Assembly (NCBI GenBank): GCA_031278145.1
Contig: JAITLA010000027.1
Coordinates: 1 to 13,060, forward strand
Direction: 5' to 3'
DNA from: Eubacteriales Family XIII. Incertae Sedis bacterium
GTDB lineage: Bacteria; Bacillota_A; Clostridia; Peptostreptococcales; Anaerovoracaceae
DNA: 13,060 nucleotides
Position 1 is the first letter of the stretch. Each line of letters starts with the position of its first letter. Below the pieces are notes generated by a model, which did no database searches, was not told the DNA's origin, and saw only the letters and a list, made by a program, of their open reading frames with translations. Shown here one piece after another: positions 1 to 6,105 of the stretch. Position numbers and translations under genes: made by a program.

Positions 1-756
1 GTCTATGATCTCCTCGCCGTATACGGCGTGTTTCTTCATCTCCTCAAACTCGTCGTGTGTCAGCTTGGCGGGCTTCAGCAATATGTCGTCGTGAATGGCT
101 ATCTTGCCCACGTCGTGCAGCTGCGACGATTGCAGGAACAATTCGATATCCCAGGACGAGAACTCGTCGCGGTAGATGTTCCGCTCCAGCATCGCGCCGA
201 CGAGCCGGCGCATGGTGCGCGAGGTGCGCTCGACATGGCCCCCCGTGATGTCGTCCCGGCACTCCACGAGCTCGCTGATCGTCGCGAGCACGGCGCCCTG
301 CAGTTCCAGCACGGCGCTCGTCTTTGCCGCCACAATGCGCTCGAGGTTGGCGTTGATATGCGTCAACTCCGCCTTCCGAGCCTCCATGAGCATGTGCGTT
401 TCGACCCGCTTCAGCAGGAGCGGGGGGACAAAGGGCTTTGTGATGTAGTCCACGGCGCCGAGAGAGAGCCCTTCCATCTCGCTGCCCGTATCCGTCCTTG
501 CGGTCAGGAATATGACGGGGATGTGCTTCGTGCGTTCGTCGCGCATCAGGCGCCTCATCGCCTCGTAGCCGTCGACGTCGGGCATGAGAACATCGAGAAG
601 GATCATGTCCGGCAGGGTCTTTTCGAGGAACACGAACAGCTTTTCCGCGCTCGGAACCGTGAATACGTCGTAGAGATCCATCAGCGTGTTCCGCGCGAGT
701 TTCAGGTTGACGGGATTGTCGTCAACGAGAAGTATTTTCTTCCTGCCGTACTGCAT
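1..756 (-). CDS. Response regulator with REC and HD-GYP domains (3' end outside window)
   Basis: Read on the minus strand, the frame is open from an ATG at 754-756 to the window edge (252 codons seen), so the C-terminus is missing. Residues 7-125 are a receiver domain: acidic pair D12/D13, phospho-acceptor D55 in LLDVLMP, T85 and K107 in YITKPF. A helical linker (about 125-160) leads into a HD-GYP domain with H174 in GGHVERTSR, the catalytic HD pair H214/D215 in HDVGKIAIHD, and H243 in KKHAVYGEE. The GYP motif itself would lie beyond base 1. Proteins of this family usually hydrolyse cyclic di-GMP or a related dinucleotide in the cytoplasm when phosphorylated by a partner kinase. The start is set by AAGGAG six bases upstream; an ATG two codons earlier (760-762) abuts the ribosome binding site. 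No partner kinase is visible. Domain assignment is secure; the exact substrate is inferred. Confidence 0.93.
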   Translation of the reverse strand, partial: MQYGRKKILLVDDNPVNLKLARNTLMDLYDVFTVPSAEKLFVFLEKTLPDMILLDVLMPDVDGYEAMRRLMRDERTKHIPVIFLTARTDTGSEMEGLSLGAVDYITKPFVPPLLLKRVETHMLMEARKAELTHINANLERIVAAKTSAVLELQGAVLATISELVECRDDITGGHVERTSRTMRRLVGAMLERNIYRDEFSSWDIELFLQSSQLHDVGKIAIHDDILLKPAKLTHDEFEEMKKHAVYGEEIID

Positions 757-950
757 ATACATCTCCTTCGCACATTGGTTTCGAATCCGCGGACGGCGCG
801 CGGGCGAAAGCAAAGAGCGCAAAGCCCCACGCGCGGGGCTCCGTCCCGAAAGGGCCGTCCGAAAGCCGGCCGTCCCGGGTCCCGTGCGTCCCGGAGCTTC
901 TTCACGGCATATACAAACCGTGCAGAAATTTCTCTCTCTGCTCGATATCT

Positions 951-979
951 ACTATACTGCAATATGGTGGATTTGTAAA
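951..979 (-). promoter_or_regulatory. Sigma-A promoter of the HD-GYP regulator
   Basis: On the minus strand TTTACA (974-979) and TATAGT (951-956) are separated by 17 bases. Transcription would start near 944, giving a leader of about 190 nt before the ATG at 756. That leader holds a CACGG/CCGTG hairpin (903-922) and an AGCCCC/GGGGCT hairpin (823-840) followed by a weak T-rich stretch. Box match and spacing are seen in the sequence; activity is inferred. Confidence 0.65.
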
Positions 980-1367
980 TAGGATTTTTGGCACTAAGGG
1001 TCGCGGACCGGCGCCGCGACGTGCCTTATACGCGTTGGCTTTGTCCGGTCGCGTTCCCCGGCTGACAAATCATTCTCTTTTCGTGTATGGTGAGGCTATG
1101 GGGGCTCTTCCTTTTTTCTTTGCCTACATGCGAAGCCTCCTTGCCGGGGTTTTGAAAACATCCGCGTCATATGATCTATGTTCGCGATATCCGTCAAGGG
1201 TGGGTTTTGCAAAGAAAGTGCATACAAGGCGAGGGAAAACCGTTATCAGAAACCATCGTACAGAATATAAATACCAAGCGACCGAAAGTTTCCGGTCAAA
1301 TATCATTTGGCGTTACAGTCCGGAGGCGGTCGGCCTTGGGCTTGGTGTGAACCGTAACGGGAAGGGC
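980..1367. other. Intergenic stretch without a credible gene
   Basis: Between the promoter of the HD-GYP regulator and the terminator of the tRNA gene no reading frame looks like a protein. A plus-strand open frame at 1035-1388 has no ribosome binding site, a composition unlike its neighbours, and runs into the terminator. Base composition is more AT-rich than in the surrounding genes. The only structure seen is a short inverted repeat GACCG/CGGTC at about 1280-1297. Confidence 0.5.
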
Positions 1368-1415
1368 AAAAAAGGCAAAACCCCTTGAAATCGTTGAGAT
1401 CTCAAGGGGTTTTGC
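1368..1415 (-). terminator. Rho-independent terminator of tRNA-Arg
   Basis: A perfect 14-bp inverted repeat (arms 1375-1388 and 1402-1415, loop of 13 bases) starts two bases after the CCA end of the tRNA. Read on the minus strand it is followed by C and six T (1373-1368). The arms begin with GCAAAA and end with TTTTGC, so it could also terminate plus-strand transcripts, less efficiently. Confidence 0.88.
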
Positions 1416-1416
1416 G

Positions 1417-1493
1417 TGGTACGCCCGACACGGTTCGAACGTGCGGCCTTCAGAGTCGGAGTCTGACGCTCTATCCAACTGAGCTACGGGCGC
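1417..1493 (-). tRNA. tRNA-Arg (anticodon CCG)
   Basis: The minus strand folds as a full cloverleaf of 77 nt including an encoded CCA. Acceptor arms GCGCCCG and CGGGCGT pair with a G-U at 1-72; the D arm is GCTC/GAGC; the anticodon stem is TCAGA/TCTGA with loop CTCCGAC, giving anticodon CCG, which reads the CGG arginine codon; the T loop is TTCGAAC and the discriminator base is A. The gene stands alone between a consensus promoter and a strong terminator. Confidence 0.95.
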
Positions 1494-1510
1494 ATATGTT
1501 TGCGGCTTTT

Positions 1511-1571
1511 GCGGGAGGCGCTCCCGCGCGGCCTCATATACTATATTAGTGGCTTGGGGCTCGAACGTCAA
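1511..1571 (-). promoter_or_regulatory. Promoter and leader hairpin of tRNA-Arg
   Basis: On the minus strand TTGACG (1566-1571) and TAATAT (1543-1548) are spaced by exactly 17 bases, placing the start near 1536. The pre-tRNA leader would then be about 43 nt and contains a tight hairpin GCGGGAG/CTCCCGC (1511-1527, 3-base loop) before the mature 5' end at 1493, which RNase P would remove. Confidence 0.75.
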
Positions 1572-1689
1572 GGGTTTTTTGTTGTTGCTTTTTTTCGGTT
1601 TCTGTGGCATTTCGTGCGCCGAACCGGTAAAATAGGGAGAAAGAGCGGCTGTCACGCGGCTGCCGCAAGGAAAATCAAGGAGGCGCGCT

Positions 1690-2838
1690 ATGTCCGACAG
1701 GCTCACGGAACACCGCAGAAGGCTGCACCGCATACCGGAACTCGACTTTGACCTGCCCGAAACCCGCGCCTACGTCGCGGCGGTTCTCTCGGAGCTTCCC
1801 TGCACGCTCATACCCGCGGGCCGCACCGGCCTGTGCGCGTACTTCGACGCGGGCAAGCCGGACACGACGGCCTTTCGCAGCGATATGGACGCCCTGCCCA
1901 TCACCGAGGCAAACGATTGCGATTACGCATCGACGCATCCCGGCAGGATGCACGCCTGCGGGCACGACGGGCATATGGCCGTATTGCTCGGCTTCGCCGA
2001 GGAAATATCCCGGCGCATGGATACGCTGCCGCACAACGTACTGCTCGTATTTCAAGCGGCGGAGGAAACAATGGGCGGCGCACCGGAGATCCTCGATGCC
2101 GGCGTGTTCGAAAGATACAAGGTTTCCAAGGTGTTCGGTCTGCATCTTTGGCCCGGATACGAAAAGGGCGCCATCATCTGCCGCAAGGGGGCCTTCATGG
2201 CCGAGGCCTGCGTCCCGCGCATCGATATATACGGCAAAAGCGTTCACGCGGCCGCGGCGAAAAAAGGTGTGGACGCGCTGCTGGCCGGCGCACGCTTCGT
2301 TACAGAGGCCTACGAGATGGAGAGCGGCCTCGTTCCGAGCGATGCGCTTCGCCTGCTGAAATTCGGCATGTTCGAGAGCGGTACCGCGACGAATGTCATC
2401 TCCGGCCATACCGTCCTGCACGGTACGATGCGCTGCTTTGAGGAGGATGTGCACAACCGCATGAAGGAGGGTCTGCACGCCGTCGCGTCGCGGATCGAAC
2501 GCGAATTCGGCTGCCGCGTCGAGATTGAACTCATCGGGCATTGTCCGGCCGTGCGCAACGATCCCGCTCTGTTCGACCGATTTCGGGACGCCTTGTGCGG
2601 ACGCGCGCCGGGGCGCCTGCCGGACGGAGATGCGGGCGAGGCCTTCACGTTCACGGAGGCGGACGCACCGACGATGACCTCAGAGGATTTCTCCGTCTAC
2701 CAGCGGGCGGTCCCGGGCATATTCTTTCACCTCGGCCTCGGACGCAACGCGCCCCTGCACAGCGCCGGCTTCGATTTCGACGAATCGGTTCTGCCCGTCG
2801 GCGTGAAAGCGTTTTTGCGTCTGCTTTACGCTGTCTGA
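1690..2838 (+). CDS. M20D-family amidohydrolase (N-acyl amino acid / hippurate hydrolase type)
   Basis: The protein has 382 residues, the usual length for this family of cytoplasmic dinuclear metallohydrolases that cleave N-acyl amino acids, hippurate-like amides or small peptides. Visible motifs: N-terminal RRRLHRIPELDFDLPET (10-25), SDMDALP (64-70), the metal-binding HACGHDGH (88-95; C90 and H92), the catalytic/metal Glu pair in QAAEE (E125, E126), GLHLWP (H152), the lid-domain GKSVHAAAAKKGVD (H186) and a C-terminal H357 in LHSAGFDFD. The set of Cys, His and Glu ligands is that of the HipO/IAA-hydrolase branch, so the enzyme should be active. The usual Pro after HAA is replaced by Ala. AAGGAGG ends six bases before the ATG, which fixes the start. 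It is a single gene diverging from tRNA-Arg, with no clear own promoter or terminator. The substrate cannot be told from sequence. Confidence 0.93.
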   Translation: MSDRLTEHRRRLHRIPELDFDLPETRAYVAAVLSELPCTLIPAGRTGLCAYFDAGKPDTTAFRSDMDALPITEANDCDYASTHPGRMHACGHDGHMAVLLGFAEEISRRMDTLPHNVLLVFQAAEETMGGAPEILDAGVFERYKVSKVFGLHLWPGYEKGAIICRKGAFMAEACVPRIDIYGKSVHAAAAKKGVDALLAGARFVTEAYEMESGLVPSDALRLLKFGMFESGTATNVISGHTVLHGTMRCFEEDVHNRMKEGLHAVASRIEREFGCRVEIELIGHCPAVRNDPALFDRFRDALCGRAPGRLPDGDAGEAFTFTEADAPTMTSEDFSVYQRAVPGIFFHLGLGRNAPLHSAGFDFDESVLPVGVKAFLRLLYAV

Positions 2839-2885
2839 AAAAGGGCCGCCGCGCGCGGGGATTGCGCGTTTCGGCTCGTTTCCGC

Positions 2886-2920
2886 AAAAAAACGGAAGCG
2901 GCGTCGTTCCCCCGCTTCCG
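2886..2920 (-). terminator. Terminator of the rpsF-ssb-rpsR operon
   Basis: Minus strand: CGGAAGCG and CGCTTCCG (arms 2913-2920 and 2893-2900, loop of 12) followed by seven T (2892-2886), about 30 bases after the rpsR stop. It closes the operon, so rplI and dnaB-type genes that often follow are not part of this transcript. Confidence 0.9.
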
Positions 2921-2950
2921 CAGTGCGCGCAGAAAGCCCCGGCGGCCGCC

Positions 2951-3184
2951 TCAGTCCGCCGTATACGGAAGCAGCGCCACGATGCGCGCCCGCTTGATGG
3001 CCCTTGCCACCTCTCTCTGGTGAATCGCGCAGGTGCCCGTCACGCGCTTGGGCAGGATCTTCCCCCTGTCCGTAACGTATTTTTTCAGTTTTTCGACTTC
3101 CTTGTAATCGATGTTGTCCGTCTTGTCCGCGCAGAATTGGCATATCTTCTTACGCCGCATTCCGCCTCTTCTTTTATCCAACAT
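2951..3184 (-). CDS. rpsR: 30S ribosomal protein S18
   Basis: The protein has 77 residues. It shows the S18 features: basic N-terminus with [28 protein letters not shown] (25-43) and the core [23 protein letters not shown] (46-68) ending in LLPYTAD. S18 binds S6 on the platform of the 30S subunit. C15, C18, C52 and H55 form a candidate zinc site, so this looks like the metal-binding (C+) form of S18; that is inferred from spacing only. The start ATG at 3182-3184 has AAGGAG nine bases upstream; a second ATG (codon 9) is preceded only by a weak site. It is the last gene of the operon, 112 bases after ssb. Confidence 0.96.
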   Translation of the reverse strand: MLDKRRGGMRRKKICQFCADKTDNIDYKEVEKLKKYVTDRGKILPKRVTGTCAIHQREVARAIKRARIVALLPYTAD

Positions 3185-3296
3185 TTTGTATTTCTCCTTT
3201 GCGGGGAATAATCAATTTAAGGATCCCTTCGACGAAAAGCCCCGGCGCGGGACATCGTCCGAAGTCGCGCGGGGACGACCGGCCGGCCGGCTTGCG

Positions 3297-3794
3297 TCAA
3301 AAGGGTATGTCATCATCGTCTTCCAGAGCCGTAAAGCCGTCCGGCACCTCGGCGCTCCGCGATGCGTCAGGCCCTGCGCCCGCGCCCTCACCCGCTCCGA
3401 AACCCGTTCCGGCACCCGATCCCGCGCCGCCAAAGAGGGAATCGCCGCGATCAAAACCGCCGCCCTGCCTTTCCGTTCTGTCGCCCCATTCGAGGAATTC
3501 CACTCTGTCGGCCGTGACCTCCGTCGTGTAGACCGTGGTGCCATCCTTATTTTTGTAGCTCCCGGTCCGGATCCGGCCCTGCACCGCCGTCAGTCGGCCC
3601 TTGGCAAGATAGCGCTCGCAGATTTCGGCTTGCTTTCCGAAAACCGTAATGCGCGGGAAGTCGGTCTGTTTTTCCTTGCCGGCGGTAAACGGTCTGTCAA
3701 CCGCCAGCGTGAAGGATGCGATGGCCATCTGATCTGCGGTGTAGCGGACCTCCGGATCCCGCGTGAGTCGGCCGATTAGAATAACCTGATTCAT
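3297..3794 (-). CDS. ssb: Single-stranded DNA-binding protein
   Basis: The protein has 165 residues. Residues 1-105 form the OB fold: MNQVILIGRLTRDPEVRYT at the start, then FPRITVFGKQAE (47-57) and LAKGRLTAVQGRIRTGSY (63-80). Residues 110-150 are a Gly/Ala-rich disordered linker, and the acidic tip DDDDIPF (159-165) is the canonical docking peptide for replication and repair partners. It coats single-stranded DNA as a tetramer. GAGGAG lies just before the ATG, and the gene starts 15 bases after the rpsF stop, so translation is probably coupled. An ssb between rpsF and rpsR is the standard arrangement in Bacillota. Confidence 0.97.
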   Translation of the reverse strand: MNQVILIGRLTRDPEVRYTADQMAIASFTLAVDRPFTAGKEKQTDFPRITVFGKQAEICERYLAKGRLTAVQGRIRTGSYKNKDGTTVYTTEVTADRVEFLEWGDRTERQGGGFDRGDSLFGGAGSGAGTGFGAGEGAGAGPDASRSAEVPDGFTALEDDDDIPF

Positions 3795-3809
3795 TGCAAC
3801 TCCTCACTT

Positions 3810-4097
3810 TCACTTCTCGTCCTTGTTGATGATCAAATGACGAATCACGTTGTCGGAAATCCGAAGCCGCCTGTCGAGTTCCTTCGGCAGATCCGGCGGC
3901 GCCTTGAACAGGACGACCACATAGAAGCCCTCGTTCTTCTTCTTGATGGGATACGCCAGCTTCTTGATCCCCAATACGTCCGCTCGGACGAGCTCGCCGC
4001 CGTTGGAAATGATCTCCTTGACCGTTTCAATCGTCGCTTCCTTCGCGCCGTCGTCCAGAGCCGCCGCAATGATAAACATCAGTTCATAGTTGTTCAA
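3810..4097 (-). CDS. rpsF: 30S ribosomal protein S6 (TTG start)
   Basis: The protein has 95 residues, normal for S6. It begins MNNYELMFI, the typical S6 start, and contains GIKKLAYPIKKKNEGFYVVVLF (43-64) and RRLRISDNVIRHLII (76-90). S6 pairs with S18 on the 30S platform. The initiation codon is TTG (4095-4097): no ATG or GTG is in frame nearby, GGGAGGTG lies eight bases upstream, and starting at the next in-frame ATG would remove the first conserved strand. It is the first gene of the operon; a candidate S6:S18 autoregulatory hairpin sits just upstream. Confidence 0.96.
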   Translation of the reverse strand: MNNYELMFIIAAALDDGAKEATIETVKEIISNGGELVRADVLGIKKLAYPIKKKNEGFYVVVLFKAPPDLPKELDRRLRISDNVIRHLIINKDEK

Positions 4098-4118
4098 TCT
4101 TTTTCACCTCCCTGTGGA

Positions 4119-4148
4119 CTGAACGGCCCCGGCCGCGAGCCGGGGCAG
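4119..4148 (-). promoter_or_regulatory. Candidate S6:S18 autoregulatory leader hairpin
   Basis: In the rpsF leader (minus strand) CCCCGGC (4145-4139) pairs perfectly with GCCGGGG (4133-4127) around a TCGCG loop. Directly 3' is CCGTT and then CAG (4121-4119), which can pair with CTG (4148-4146), leaving CCG in a one-sided bulge. Published S6:S18 mRNA binding sites are hairpins with a conserved CCG at such a bulge that mimic the 16S rRNA site. The pairing is seen; the regulatory role is inferred from family knowledge and position. Confidence 0.55.
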
Positions 4149-4169
4149 AGAGCATATACGTACCCGCTT

Positions 4170-4198
4170 ATTATATTACAAGCCGTATGGGAATGCAA
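4170..4198 (-). promoter_or_regulatory. Sigma-A promoter of rpsF-ssb-rpsR
   Basis: Minus strand TTGCAT (4193-4198), 17 bases, TATAAT (4170-4175). The start would fall near 4163, giving a leader of about 65 nt that carries the hairpin at 4119-4148 and the rpsF ribosome binding site. Confidence 0.8.
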
Positions 4199-4246
4199 AT
4201 TATTTTTGATCGCGCGTATTTTGTAAATTTTTACCAATATTTTCGC

Positions 4247-4276
4247 TTGACAAGCCTCGCCCGCGCGTGATATAAT
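4247..4276 (+). promoter_or_regulatory. Consensus sigma-A promoter of the ABC importer operon
   Basis: TTGACA (4247-4252) and TATAAT (4271-4276) are both perfect consensus, with an 18-base spacer. Transcription would start near 4283, about 146 nt before the ATG at 4429. It is divergent from the rpsF promoter, with about 48 bp between the two -35 boxes. A promoter this strong before a transporter operon suggests control after initiation, consistent with the structured leader. Confidence 0.85.
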
Positions 4277-4348
4277 CGCTTCGGATTTGCGAATCAGGAA
4301 GGTTCGCGCGCGGACATCATCGCAATATTGTCGCAAAGAAAGACGCAT

Positions 4349-4413
4349 ACAAGCCACGAAGGTTTGTGAAGCCGCAGAGCAACGGCTTACTTTCCGTCGT
4401 GGCTTTGCTTTTT
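4349..4413 (+). promoter_or_regulatory. Structured 5' leader with alternative pairings (candidate riboregulator)
   Basis: Two exclusive folds can be drawn. Fold A: ACAAGCC (4349-4355) pairs with GGTTTGT (4361-4367) around ACGAA. Fold B: AAGCCACGA (4351-4359) pairs perfectly over 9 bp with TCGTGGCTT (4397-4405), enclosing a second hairpin AAGCCG/CGGCTT (4369-4374, 4383-4388), and is followed by a T-rich run TTTGCTTTTTGTTT. Fold B resembles an intrinsic terminator and fold A would prevent it. The ribosome binding site GGGAGGG follows at 4418-4424. I do not recognise a known riboswitch consensus here. The pairings are seen; the switch is inferred. Confidence 0.45.
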
Positions 4414-4428
4414 GTTTGGGAGGGAATC

Positions 4429-6027
4429 ATGAAAAAATTGTTTGCAATCGCTTGTGTGTTCTTTTTTGTCGCGGCGGCGCTCGCGGGCTGTGCGGGCGGG
4501 GACGACGCGGGCGCCGAATCGTCCGGCGAGCCCGCTGCGGAAGCGGACGCGGGCGTCGTGGCTTATGTGGGCACGACGATCTTCGACGGCAGCCTCGATC
4601 CCGTGAAGGGCGCCATGAGCTACGGCTACCCGTTCACGAACGCGGCGCTTCTGAAGGTGAATCCGGAATCGGAATACGTTCCGGACATGGCGACGGCTTG
4701 GCGCGTCAGCGAGGACGCGCTCGTCTATACCTTCGAGCTGCGGGAGGGCGTAAAATTCAGCGACGGCTCCGACATGACCGCCGAGGACGTTGTTTTTACC
4801 TATGAGAAGGTGAAGGAGGGGCAGGCCGAGAATGAAAACGTCGATCTCACGCGGCTCGCATCCATAGAAGCCCCGGGCGATTACGAGGTCGCGTTCACGC
4901 TTTCGGAGCCCTTCTCGCCCTTCCTCGACACGACGGCGCTGCTCGGCATCGTCCCGAGCGACGGCTACGATGCGGAGCGCTTTGCGCAGTACCCCATCGG
5001 CACGGGTCCATGGACGGTCGTGCAGTACGACGCAAACCAGCAGATCATCGCGGAGCCCAACGCGTATTACTATGAGGGCGCTCCGTCCATAGGCCGCGTC
5101 ACGCTCGTGTACATGGACAACGACGCCGCGCTGGCCGCCGCGCGCTCGGGCCGGCTCGACGTCGTGATGGTCAGCCCGAACTACGCCTCCGAAACCGTTG
5201 CGGGCATGACCCTGTTCCCGCTCGAAACGATGGATGTGCGGCTCATCAGCCTGCCCACGCAACCCGCCCAAGAGAAGAACGGCCTTGCGGTCGGAAACGA
5301 CATCACCTCCGATATCGCCGTCCGTGAGGCGCTCGCCATCGGCATAGACCGCGAAACGATCATACAAAACGCCTTCAACGGCATCGGCAAGCCCGCGGTC
5401 GGCTTCACGAGCAACCTGGTCTGGGCGAGCGGCGCCGCCTACGAGGACAACCGCAAGGACGAGGCGAGAGCGCTGCTCGAAAGCGCGGGCTGGGTGGACG
5501 CGGACGGCGACGGCTTCCGCGAAAAGGACGGCCTCGCCTGTGCCTTCGACGTGCTTGCCGCAGAGGATCGCTACGTGCTCGCGGCCGCGCTCGCGGAGGA
5601 CGCCGCCGCGCTCGGCATCAAGATCGACGCGCATTCGGCAAGCTGGGACGATATATCGGCCGGGATGAACACGGCGGGCGTCGTATGGGGCTGGGGCCAG
5701 TACAGCCCGACGGTCCTCCGCTCCCTGTTCGATTCCCGCGGCGCCTTCGGCGGCGGTTTCGACAACGTGGTGGGCTATGCCAATCCCGCGGTGGACGCGC
5801 TGATCGACGAGGCGATCTCGGATGCTTCCGCAGAGGACGCGATTGCGGACTGGAAGCGGGCGCAGGACATCGCGGACGCGGACTTCCCCTATCTCTATAT
5901 CGTGAACATCGAGCATTGCTACTTTGTCGCGGATAGGCTGGACATCTCCGCGGATACGCAGATACCGCATCCGCACGGCCACGGCTCGCCCATCATCTGC
6001 AACATGAAGGACTGGACCCTGCGGTAG
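4429..6027 (+). CDS. ABC transporter substrate-binding lipoprotein, SBP_bac_5 (DppA/OppA/NikA) family
   Basis: The protein has 532 residues. A lipoprotein signal (KKLF, hydrophobic stretch, LAGC with C21) implies attachment to the outer face of the membrane. The family hallmarks follow: an N-terminal region with VNPESEYVPDMATAWRVSED (68-87), YTFELREGVKFSDGSDMTAEDVVFTY (91-116), and the C-terminal lobe with VREALAIGIDRETIIQNAF. The extreme C-terminus carries HPHGHG (H514, H516, H518) close to H/C residues in NIEHCYF. The protein captures solute and hands it to the two permeases encoded downstream. Members of this family bind peptides, nickel or metal chelates; the His cluster makes metal worth considering but peptide remains possible. 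GGGAGGG precedes the ATG by four bases; a GTG at 4366 would add 21 residues but lies inside the leader structure and would spoil the signal peptide. A hairpin follows the stop codon. Confidence 0.93.
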   Translation: MKKLFAIACVFFFVAAALAGCAGGDDAGAESSGEPAAEADAGVVAYVGTTIFDGSLDPVKGAMSYGYPFTNAALLKVNPESEYVPDMATAWRVSEDALVYTFELREGVKFSDGSDMTAEDVVFTYEKVKEGQAENENVDLTRLASIEAPGDYEVAFTLSEPFSPFLDTTALLGIVPSDGYDAERFAQYPIGTGPWTVVQYDANQQIIAEPNAYYYEGAPSIGRVTLVYMDNDAALAAARSGRLDVVMVSPNYASETVAGMTLFPLETMDVRLISLPTQPAQEKNGLAVGNDITSDIAVREALAIGIDRETIIQNAFNGIGKPAVGFTSNLVWASGAAYEDNRKDEARALLESAGWVDADGDGFREKDGLACAFDVLAAEDRYVLAAALAEDAAALGIKIDAHSASWDDISAGMNTAGVVWGWGQYSPTVLRSLFDSRGAFGGGFDNVVGYANPAVDALIDEAISDASAEDAIADWKRAQDIADADFPYLYIVNIEHCYFVADRLDISADTQIPHPHGHGSPIICNMKDWTLR

Positions 6028-6064
6028 GGCCGAAGGCTCGCGGACGGCCCGGCGCCGTTTCGCC
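6027..6064 (+). repeat. Intercistronic hairpins after the binding-protein gene
   Basis: GGGCCG (6027-6032) pairs with CGGCCC (6045-6050), and GGCG (6051-6054) with CGCC (6061-6064). There is no T run, so this is not a terminator. Hairpins placed here in binding-protein operons commonly protect the upstream message from 3' decay, making more binding protein than permease; that role is inferred. Confidence 0.4.
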
Positions 6065-6105
6065 GACGCCAAGGGTGACATCGTGCGACCCAAAAAGGAG
6101 TGACC

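Noticed and set aside
28..978. 316-codon plus-strand open frame at the left edge
   Set aside because: Antisense of the HD-GYP regulator, whose motifs (D55, K107, HDVGK) are unmistakable on the other strand.
1035..1388. 117-codon plus-strand frame in the intergenic stretch
   Set aside because: No ribosome binding site, no recognisable domain, and its end lies inside the tRNA terminator.
1600..1633. Possible promoter for the M20 gene (TAAAAT at 1628-1633)
   Set aside because: No acceptable -35 box at 16-18 bases upstream; too weak to list as a feature.
1296..1733. 145-codon minus-strand frame containing PVAQLDRASDSDSEGRTF
   Set aside because: That peptide is simply the translated tRNA-Arg sequence, a well-known spurious prediction.
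4321..4405. Resemblance to a GEMM (cyclic di-GMP) riboswitch: GCAAA, then GACGCA and AAGCCACG
   Set aside because: The 3' half with the conserved receptor and GGTAGC-like segment is absent, and three extra bases break the conserved core.
4366..4428. Earlier GTG start for the binding protein
   Set aside because: It would add 21 residues before a standard lipoprotein signal, has no ribosome binding site, and lies in the leader hairpins; GGGAGGG supports the ATG at 4429.
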